From: Candidatus Endobugula sertula
GTDB taxonomy: Bacteria; Pseudomonadota; Gammaproteobacteria; Pseudomonadales; Cellvibrionaceae
Assembly: GCA_001723645.1 (NCBI GenBank)
Contig: MDLC01000039.1
Span: 1 to 32,650 of the forward strand
Reading direction: 5' to 3'
Length of the DNA: 32,650 bases
Shown here: positions 26,726-32,650 of the stretch, piece after piece
Position numbering within the stretch: the first letter of the stretch is position 1
Layout: each line of letters opens with the position of its first letter
Notes under the pieces: model-generated
Database searches by the model: none
The model's input: the letters and a program-made list of their open reading frames with translations, nothing else
What the model was told of the DNA's origin: nothing
Program-made: the position numbers and the translations under genes

Positions 26726-27340
26726 AAGATTTTCCTGTGTAACAAGTGACCCATTAGAGAGATATGAAGGTAGGAGTGCTAGCAGGAAACACTGAATTGG
26801 CTTTCGTGCAGCCTCCTGCCTATAAAAAGGTTGAAATCGTAATATCCTTTTCAAATGCTTCGTTAGTCACTAATATCCATGACTTTTCCTACAATATAAG
26901 TGGAGCAATTATAGAGAAAGTCAGCATCAATGGGCAATCTTATTATTCAATTGTTGGGCCGTTCTTTATTTATTTATAATTTCTGCCATAATACTCGGCT
27001 TTTTTAGAGCATGTAATAGAAACTCTACGTACAAAAACATTACGTATAGTATCGGCATTTAGCGTTGAGCCTTTTGGTCACACTCCTAGCGAACAGACCA
27101 CCATAGTATGCTGAATATTAAAAACCTCGGCGAAAACACACCAGTGTCCACCATCAAAATAACAGCCACTGCAGGAGTGAGATCTTTATTATTGATAATG
27201 ATAAGTTTAGCTGTGTTTATCGCCAGTGGCACTGTCTAAAAAAATTAATTCCTGGCCAACATTACCCTTAACTCGAACCAACACCATATATTGACCTATC
27301 AAGAACAGAAAATTTCGACCATCATGACGACCCATTAACT
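26726..27340. other. Divergent gap between cobW and cbiX
   Basis: This 615-base region separates the divergent cobW and cbiX genes and holds the small plus-strand ORF listed separately. Features seen: an inverted repeat GCAGGA/TCCTGC-type stem near 26785-26821, a GCCACTG (27173-27179) that can pair with CAGTGGC (27224-27230), and a partial Fur-box-like GATAATGATAAG (27194-27205). I looked for the conserved cores of a cobalamin riboswitch on both strands and did not find them. Confidence 0.4.
27108..27239 (+). CDS. Possible small single-helix membrane peptide upstream of cbiX
   Basis: This 43-codon frame runs from ATG to TAA. It encodes a polar N-terminus (MLNIKNLGENTPVSTIKITA) and one hydrophobic helix (about 24-43, VRSLLLIMISLAVFIASGTV). 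It is too short for routine gene calling and has no clear Shine-Dalgarno. Its position next to cobW and cbiX, where the small cobalt-transport subunit CbtB is often encoded, allows the idea of a CbtB remnant. However, the conserved His-containing C-terminus of CbtB is missing, so this is speculation. It could be a chance ORF. Confidence 0.3.
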   Translation: MLNIKNLGENTPVSTIKITATAGVRSLLLIMISLAVFIASGTV

Positions 27341-28444
27341 ATGAATATTACCGAACTTGACAACACTACTGGCATATTGATTTGTGGCCATGGCAGCCGT
27401 GCCAAAATTGCCGAAGAGGAATTTAGTCTATTAGCCAAAGGACTAAAACAACAATGCCCAAAATTAAATGTCGAATATGGCTTTTTAGAGTACTCTGCGC
27501 CCAATATTCATATGGCGCTGGATAAACTTGTCGCCCAAGGAATAACAAAGATTTATGCCGTACCCGCTATGTTATTTGCCGCCACCCATGCTAAAAATGA
27601 TATTCCCTCTGTACTGACGACCTATCAGAAAAAGCATCCCGGTCTTAGCATCGAATACGGACAGGAACTAGGGCTACATGCAAATATGATTCGCGCCTAT
27701 GAAACCAGAATTCTTGAATCTCTTGGCTACCAAGAGACTCCAACCATAGGCGAACTGTACCATACCATGCTGGTATGTGTGGGCAGAGGGACCTCGGTCA
27801 CTGAAGCGAATGCTGAAGTAGCAAAACTCACTCGCATAGTGAGCGAAAATTTAGGGTTTGGCTGGTCTGAAACCGTCTACTCTGGAGTCACATTCCCTTC
27901 TGTTGGACGCGGTTTGGAAATGGCCGTCAAATTAGGTTTCAAAAAAATAGTGGTTGCCCCCTACTTTTTATTTGGTGGTCGTTTAATTGATCGCATTTAT
28001 GCTTATGTTGATAAAGTGGCCCAAAAAAATCCTGATATTGTCTTTTTAAAAACCGACTATTTACGCGATCAAAGTCATGTCATTAACACCTTTATTGAAC
28101 GTATTAATAATACCGTTGCAGGAGAACATCAAAGCATGTCATTAATGACAGATTTTCAGGATCGTCTGACTCGTGGTGAAGTCGATGTGCATCATCATAA
28201 TGCGGAGTTTCAACCACATTCTCACCAACCTGATTGCGATCACTCACATCAACACACACATGGTCATTCACATGAGCACCACCATACACCATACAAACAT
28301 ATAGGACATCCTCATGGACCACGTACCATGATTAATGACAATGTGTGCTGCTGTTTTATGGGGCAGTTTCCAAAAGAAGTTATTGATCAAGAGCGAGAGT
28401 TTAAGGCCGTGCTACCTGGCATACCTGCCTGTAAAAAACCTTAG
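27341..28444 (+). CDS. cbiX: Sirohydrochlorin cobaltochelatase CbiX, long His-rich form
   Basis: This 367-residue protein has two CbiX-type chelatase halves. The first (about 10-130) has ICGHGSRAK with metal-binding H17 and AMLFAATHAKNDIP; the second (about 140-265) has LVCVGRGTS and VAPYFLFGGRLIDRI. A histidine-rich tail (about 275-325, with HSHQPDCDHSHQHTHGHSHE) is followed by a cysteine cluster (VCCCFMGQFP). CbiX inserts Co2+ into sirohydrochlorin, the early cobalt insertion of the anaerobic-type cobalamin route. The His-rich segment is known in some CbiX proteins and probably stores or delivers metal. The gene is divergent from cobW-cobN, which belongs to the late-insertion route, so the combination is notable. 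No further cob/cbi gene follows. Confidence 0.93.
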   Translation: MNITELDNTTGILICGHGSRAKIAEEEFSLLAKGLKQQCPKLNVEYGFLEYSAPNIHMALDKLVAQGITKIYAVPAMLFAATHAKNDIPSVLTTYQKKHPGLSIEYGQELGLHANMIRAYETRILESLGYQETPTIGELYHTMLVCVGRGTSVTEANAEVAKLTRIVSENLGFGWSETVYSGVTFPSVGRGLEMAVKLGFKKIVVAPYFLFGGRLIDRIYAYVDKVAQKNPDIVFLKTDYLRDQSHVINTFIERINNTVAGEHQSMSLMTDFQDRLTRGEVDVHHHNAEFQPHSHQPDCDHSHQHTHGHSHEHHHTPYKHIGHPHGPRTMINDNVCCCFMGQFPKEVIDQEREFKAVLPGIPACKKP

Positions 28445-28519
28445 TTGCTTACTCATTATTACGTTAACTTCAACAGTCATTTCCACTTTATATTTTTACT
28501 CAATGATATTTTCCGTTTT

Positions 28520-28556
28520 GTGACCTATTGTTGCAGACAATTGACGTTAGCTATTA
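28520..28556. repeat. Copy 1 of a ~37-base imperfect direct repeat with palindromic core
   Basis: This copy contains ATTGT-TGCAG-ACAAT (28527-28541), a perfect 5-5-5 inverted repeat, and matches the second copy at 29275-29312 in about 23 of the first 27 positions. The pair brackets the small secreted-protein gene. It could be an operator or a recombination scar. Confidence 0.5.
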
Positions 28557-28649
28557 TATCCCAAACGCTAAAGATTGGAGTATCATAAATAACATTTAGA
28601 GTTTGTGTTATCCACTGTTAGCTTAACATCAGGGCCAAAAAATAGAGTC

Positions 28650-29000
28650 ATGCGCGTAGTTTTAATTTTTTTATTATTTATTTCAACTTTATCATCAACC
28701 TCAGCACCGTCTCAATGGTATAATAATATTACAATATTTTATCTACAGGCTGGCACGGAAAGCAACCTGTTAAGAGTTGGGACAAATGCGGTACTTGATA
28801 TTGGAGACTGCGCAGACGAAACAGAAACATATGCACATGGCGAATTTGTTCTAGACACTAGTAGTCCATTTTATAATCAAATATTTTCTATCGTGTTAGC
28901 AGCAAAAACTTCACCGCTAAATGTAAGTTTATATACAGATGGAACTTGCGCACCTTCCCCTATAAACAGTGTACTTTTGACAGGTATCAGGGTACATTAA
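28650..29000 (+). CDS. Small secreted protein of unknown function
   Basis: This 116-residue protein has a clear signal peptide (RVVLIFLLFISTLSSTSA, cleavage likely before PSQWY) and a mature part of about 95 residues. It is predicted to be beta-rich, with two cysteines (in IGDCADE and DGTCAPS) that could form a disulfide. The arrangement of a strand, FVLDTSSPFYNQIFSIVLAAK and a final strand recalls small secreted proteins of vibrios and relatives, but I cannot name a family. I place the start at the ATG at 28650 because the signal peptide begins there; an upstream extension exists without support. The gene is alone on the plus strand between cbiX and the metalloprotease and is bracketed by a short direct repeat. 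Confidence 0.65.
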   Translation: MRVVLIFLLFISTLSSTSAPSQWYNNITIFYLQAGTESNLLRVGTNAVLDIGDCADETETYAHGEFVLDTSSPFYNQIFSIVLAAKTSPLNVSLYTDGTCAPSPINSVLLTGIRVH

Positions 29001-29164
29001 TTAAACCCCGACATTTTGAATATGCAAGCTCGTCCCTGACCAATCTCGAATACCAAACAGGCTATCTCAAAGGGTATATTCAAGCCATGCCTTATGAGAC
29101 AGCAGTCCAAATTCTTCTTGGTGATACTGGTGTTAAAATACGTAAGATAAAAGGCGAGTATTGA
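29001..29164 (+). pseudogene. Possible gene fragment after the secreted protein
   Basis: A plus-strand frame different from that of the preceding gene stays open to the TGA at 29162-29164 and encodes PRHFEYASSSLTNLEYQTGY and MPYETAVQILLGDTGVKIRK. The only upstream start choices lie inside the secreted-protein gene (TTG at 28946). The composition looks protein-like, so this may be the tail of a broken gene; I do not recognise it. Confidence 0.3.
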
Positions 29165-29548
29165 TATATTGAGTACTGGTTATTTAAAATGTCTAACCAC
29201 TTCTCAGCCTAATATTTCGGTTTTTTTCTGGCAGTGTTAATAAAATAGATAAAACTGTGAAAAAGCTCTCAGTTGTGGCGTATTATTGCAGACAATAGAC
29301 TCTTAACTGTATAGCATGCACTCAGCGAAGTGGACTTTAAAAAAAGTAATAACTGGGTTGGCTTTCAGACCTCATGAACATTAAAAATTTTAATCATTTA
29401 TCCTAAACCAATAACCCTGTCCCCACATATTGAGTGAGTGATTGGCTTAAAACCAAAGCAGAACAAGTAAAAGCCTTCAGTTTTATGAAACATTGCACAT
29501 TTCGTTTCCGTCTTCATAGTTAGCAAGAATAATTTAAGGGGAATACGC
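29165..29548. other. Intergenic region upstream of the metalloprotease
   Basis: This 384-base gap has no credible ORF. It contains copy 2 of the direct repeat (29275-29312) and, near its end, AAGGGG about 7 bases before the metalloprotease ATG. No clear promoter boxes were recognised. Confidence 0.4.
29275..29312. repeat. Copy 2 of the ~37-base imperfect direct repeat
   Basis: TGTGGCGTATTATTGCAGAC, continuing with AATAGAC and then TTAACTGTAT, parallels copy 1 at 28520-28556 in the same orientation. Here the inner palindrome is imperfect (ATTAT instead of ATTGT). Confidence 0.5.
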
Positions 29549-30534
29549 ATGACAAAAATCAGTAAAAACCCTAAGACTAAAAATAACGAACGTAAGAGTC
29601 AATGTTGTTCAATTCCTGAGGTTCAGGCTAGAGATCTTAGCCATATCACAGATGGAACCAGACTTCGGTTAATATCAAAGCTAGATCGAATGTGGGTTAA
29701 TGGTACCCAATTAACCTACTATTTCTTTAAAGAACCTGCTCGCTGGAGAGGAGGTAATACACAAGAAAACGTGGTGAGAGAAGCTTTTTCCAAATGGAAA
29801 AACTTAGGTATAGGCTTGGTTTTCAGGGAAGTTCAAGAACCTGAAGACGCGATAATTAGAATAGGGTTTGACCAAAATGATGGCTCCTGGTCATATGTAG
29901 GCAGAGACTCTATTGATTATGCAAGTAACCCCCATGAACGAACTACCAATTTTGGTTGGGATTTAACAACAACTTATGGTCAGGACACCGCATTGCACGA
30001 GTTAGGGCATGTATTAGGTTTTCCCCATGAACACCAGAACCCACGCGCGGGCATTGTATGGAACGAAGAGAAAGTATATGAGAGTTTTGGTGGCCCCCCC
30101 TAACAATTGGTCAAGAGAACAGACTCATTGGAATATTATTAGAAAAATTGCACCAAATACAGTTGGCGGTTCTCATTGGGACAAAGACTCTATCATGCAC
30201 TATCAGTTTGAGGCAGGGCTAATTGAACATCCATCAGAGTACCAAACAAGCCCTCTTATTTCCAGCTGGAGGGTTGTCCCCAGTGGATATACAGACCATC
30301 CAATCCCTATATCCAGCATTGGAACCTTCTGTACCCGAGCTACGTGAGTTTGAATCACAAAGAATCACTATCGGCTTTGGAGAACAAATAGATTTTATTA
30401 TTAATCCCTCTACCAGTAGAAAATACACATTACAAACATTTGGTAGATTAGATACGGTGATGGTGCTGTTTGAGATTAGGAATGGTGTGGAGGAATATAG
30501 CGCTTGCAAAAATAGTGACTTTATCACCATGTGA
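29549..30534 (+). pseudogene. Astacin-like zinc metalloprotease with two frameshifts
   Basis: The three successive frames read as one protein. Frame 1 (29549-30103) has the zinc site HELGHVLGFPHEHQNP (H150, E151, H154, H160), the HExxHxxGxxH signature of astacin/M12A-type metzincins. It then stops in GGPP at a run of seven C (30095-30101). With six C the frame would continue directly into PPNNWSREQTHWNIIRKIAP, which carries the Met-turn SIMHY near 30190. A second shift around 30250-30265 leads to FPAGGLSPVDIQTIQSLYP and a C-terminal beta domain. The protein lacks an obvious signal peptide. Either it is a pseudogene, or the C7 tract makes it phase-variable, or one shift is a sequencing error. 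The position of the second shift is approximate, and the natural C-terminus is uncertain. Confidence 0.8.
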
Positions 30535-31087
30535 CCCGCAGAGCCGATTTCCAACACACAGCTAAACGAAACCCCAGCCCTCCACTGGACGTCATGGAGA
30601 TAATCAGGAGTATTTGGATTTAGCACATCATTGCCGGGAATTGAAGCCTAGTGTGTCACCAAAACTTAGTGATAAACTCTGTATAAATTTTACAAGGATG
30701 CGTAAAACACTAGACCCGCTTCTGTACGGATACCCAGAGATTGGGAAAACAATCAGACGTTTAACAATATATTTTACGACGGGTTAATATGTACCCGCAC
30801 TATTCGGGTAGAATTTAACCCTAGAATTGTAAAATACTGAGCATGTCATCAGTTATTTTCTTGCTAGTAATTTTTTGTTATTAAATGCAACCAATATGGT
30901 GATTCTTTTCAATAATATATCGCCTTAGCGAAGAGCTGGTGATACTATTGCGAACCGTTTTATTTTACGGTTTCCCTAAATAAGCAATGTTATATACGCT
31001 ATTAATATAAATATTTAATGTTGGTGTCTTATTTGCGTCACTCGAAAAACGAATATGAGTAAATAACAAAAAAGGGTGTAAAGGAAA
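30535..31087. other. Gap before the sigma-54 activator
   Basis: This 553-base region holds no complete gene. A 73-codon open frame without an upstream start (30566-30787, containing LAHHCRELKPSVSPKLSDKL and YPEIGKTIRRLTIYF) may be a decayed gene fragment, as no family was recognised. The last 250 bases are AT-rich and should contain the promoter of the activator gene, whose ribosome site AAGGAAA lies just before the ATG. Confidence 0.4.
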
Positions 31088-32275
31088 ATGATTTCTTCTT
31101 ACAGTAACTCTATAAACCATCTGGAAAAAACGCCAGAACAACTTCTATCCAGGGCAACGAAAACCGCTACTAGTCATTGTTCCTATGAAAGCACTGAAAC
31201 GGATAACAATGAAGAATTGCTAAACATTATCGGTAAATCCGAAGCTATCAGGAAAGCTCGCTTTTTAATCAATATTCATAGCCGTTATGATGTGCCAGTC
31301 CTTATCACTGGTGAAACAGGTACAGGTAAAGAACTTGCGGCAAGAGGTTTACACTATACTGGTCGTAGAGAAGCAAAGCCTTTTGTGCCTGTTAATTGTG
31401 CGACCCTAACCGATGAGCTTTTTGCCAGTGAAATATTTGGCCACGTTAAAGGTTCGTTTACCGATGCAAAAAAAGATAAGAAAGGTTTATTGGCAATAGC
31501 AGAACAAGGCACATTGTTTCTTGATGAAATTGATAGTCTATCACTGAAATCACAAGCGGCTTTATTACGATTTTTACAAGAAAGCGAATACCGCCCTGTA
31601 GGCTCTGAAACCCATTATCAAGCAGATGTTCGTTTAATCGCTTCAGCCAACAGTGATTTGGAAGAACGCATCAATAGAGGTCTTTTTAGAGCTGATCTAT
31701 ATTATCGTTTGTATATTTTGAGTGTGCACATGCCTCCGTTAAGAGATCGTCACGGAGATATAGATATACTTGTTAAACATTTTATCCATCAGTTTGATTA
31801 TCAATATAATCTCGGTAATAAGCGCGTTTCGCCCAATCTATTACGTGTGCTTAATAAACAGCAATGGCCAGGAAATGTCAGAGAACTTGAGAATTTAATG
31901 CACCGATTATACCTGTGTAGTACCGATAGGGTGATCGATGTTGATATGTTGGGTTATGCAGCGGCAGAGCTCACACAGTCTGAAAAAATAGTCGATATTT
32001 ATCAATGCACAGATTCAGATCAGAACTTCGATATTAAAGAAAGTGCCTCCACATCATATAATCATTGTTTGCCAAAAGATGGAAATTACAATTTCTCAAA
32101 AGATAAAAAACTAGCTGTTGAGCGGTTTGAACAAAAGTATGTGGAACAAGTCATGGCCACAGCAAAAGGAAATGTCACACTTGCTGCGAAAATGTGCGGT
32201 AAAGAGCGAAGGGCTTTTGGTAAATTGGTTAAGAAATACAATATTAAAAAATCCAACCTGAACCTGGAAATTTAA
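31088..32275 (+). CDS. Sigma-54-type AAA+ transcriptional activator with variant GAFTGA loop
   Basis: This 395-residue protein has a short N-terminal extension (about 1-45) with no receiver, GAF or PAS domain, then a bacterial enhancer-binding AAA+ domain (46-285): Walker A GETGTGKE (75-82), Walker B GTLFLDEID (141-149), the RADLYYRL arginine-finger region and WPGNVRELENL. The C-terminus (about 345-385) is a Fis-type helix-turn-helix (EQVMATAKGNVTLAAKMCGK). The loop that contacts sigma-54 reads GSFTDA (122-127) instead of GAFTGA; F and T are kept but two positions differ. Without a sensor domain it resembles PspF-type activators, which are controlled by a partner protein. The target promoter is unknown. 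It lies beside the metalloprotease but across a long gap, so a link is only possible. Confidence 0.88.
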   Translation: MISSYSNSINHLEKTPEQLLSRATKTATSHCSYESTETDNNEELLNIIGKSEAIRKARFLINIHSRYDVPVLITGETGTGKELAARGLHYTGRREAKPFVPVNCATLTDELFASEIFGHVKGSFTDAKKDKKGLLAIAEQGTLFLDEIDSLSLKSQAALLRFLQESEYRPVGSETHYQADVRLIASANSDLEERINRGLFRADLYYRLYILSVHMPPLRDRHGDIDILVKHFIHQFDYQYNLGNKRVSPNLLRVLNKQQWPGNVRELENLMHRLYLCSTDRVIDVDMLGYAAAELTQSEKIVDIYQCTDSDQNFDIKESASTSYNHCLPKDGNYNFSKDKKLAVERFEQKYVEQVMATAKGNVTLAAKMCGKERRAFGKLVKKYNIKKSNLNLEI

Positions 32276-32409
32276 GTAGTCGCTGATCTGTTTGTGTTGC
32301 ATTAGAGTCCTCAAGCACATACCAAGAGAAATTTCCTCATCACCTTGACATTGGGAGTAATACCAATCCTAGAAAATTTTAATCGCGTATTATAGCCACA
32401 TAATTTATC

Positions 32410-32650
32410 TTATGAGTGACCTTTCCCCACAGCATTATCTTCAATACTGCGGAACCCATATTGGTTTAAACAGCTATCCCTAAACTTACCATTGAAGCTT
32501 TCAACGAATGCATTTTGTGTTGGTTTGCCTGACTGAATGAAGTTGAACTCAATATTGGTTGCTTTACTCCAGTAGAACATCGCTTTACTCGTAAATTCTG
32601 TTCCATAGTACGTTTTGAATAAGCCAGCAAAAGTCAGCCATTTACCTCAT
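32410..32650 (-). pseudogene. IS3-family transposase OrfB fragment (truncated, continues past window edge)
   Basis: Translating the minus strand gives TEFTSKAMFYWSKATNIEFN, FIQSGKPTQNAFVESFNGKF and RDSCLNQYGFRSIEDNA. This is the catalytic region of IS3-family (IS3/IS150-type) OrfB integrases, where the usual text is DNGxEFTSKA...GKPxQNAFVESFNGKFR. The DNG that carries the second catalytic Asp has become YYG, and the frame upstream shows a stop close to the window edge (32647-32649). The family's C-terminal part after the SIEDA-like segment is replaced by unrelated residues ending at the TAA at 32410-32412. The element is decayed at both ends. Confidence 0.8.

Noticed and set aside
27194-27205. 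Fur box (GATAATGATAAG)
   Set aside because: Only one half of the consensus matches, and it lies inside the small ORF; it is too weak to report as a site.
26726-27340. Cobalamin riboswitch upstream of cobW or cbiX
   Set aside because: GCCACTG and CAGTGGC occur and there are stems, but the other conserved cores of the riboswitch were not found on either strand in the right order.
1-32650. CRISPR array, rRNA genes, integrase or phage genes
   Set aside because: No regular short repeats with spacers, no rRNA sequence, and no integrase, capsid or terminase-like protein were seen.

Overview
The window looks like chromosomal DNA of a low-to-moderate GC gammaproteobacterium, probably a marine Oceanospirillales-type organism. 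The evidence is the conserved minus-strand block pyrF-cmk-rpsA-ihfB-lapA-lapB, together with fldB, trmL, tusA, a YheU-family protein and cobN/cobW/cbiX. The genus cannot be fixed from the sequence alone. The housekeeping core is interrupted by accessory patches and decayed insertion sequences.

Layout. Positions 1-456 hold a dead IS630-family transposase remnant. It abuts a minus-strand pair linked to polysaccharide or sulfate-donor metabolism: a TviB/WbpO-type nucleotide-sugar dehydrogenase (500-1786) and a single-chain CysQ-CysC fusion (2111-3523). A tRNA-Asn (3653-3728) separates these from the core block lapB, lapA, ihfB, rpsA, cmk, pyrF (3925-9247), which has a clear terminator after rpsA and a hairpin over the pyrF ribosome binding site. 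Positions 9443-14813 hold small single genes: a ComEA-like protein, two conserved hypotheticals, tusA, yheU, a single-ACT GcvR-like protein, an MshN-like TPR membrane protein, and trmL-fldB.

The most interesting part is a tightly coupled four-gene minus-strand operon at 15048-20690. In transcription order it encodes an extended SDR sugar epimerase/dehydratase, a glycosyltransferase fused to a SPASM radical-SAM enzyme, a WG-like repeat domain fused to a family-2 O-methyltransferase, and a histidine-phosphatase-family protein. The junctions overlap as ATGA, ATGA and TAATG, so the four proteins are probably made together. Two of the four are unusual fusions. I infer a pathway that makes or decorates a glycosylated, methylated metabolite or surface glycan. 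The product is unknown and I do not recognise the cluster.

To the right are a second decayed IS630 remnant (21101-21512), cobN and cobW on minus (21716-26725) and a divergent His-rich CbiX on plus (27341-28444). CobN belongs to late cobalt insertion and CbiX to early insertion, and no other cobalamin gene is nearby. The last 4 kb is accessory: a small secreted protein, an astacin-like zinc metalloprotease broken by two frameshifts (one at a C7 tract), a sigma-54-type AAA+ activator with an altered GAFTGA loop and no receiver domain, and a truncated IS3-family transposase at the right edge.
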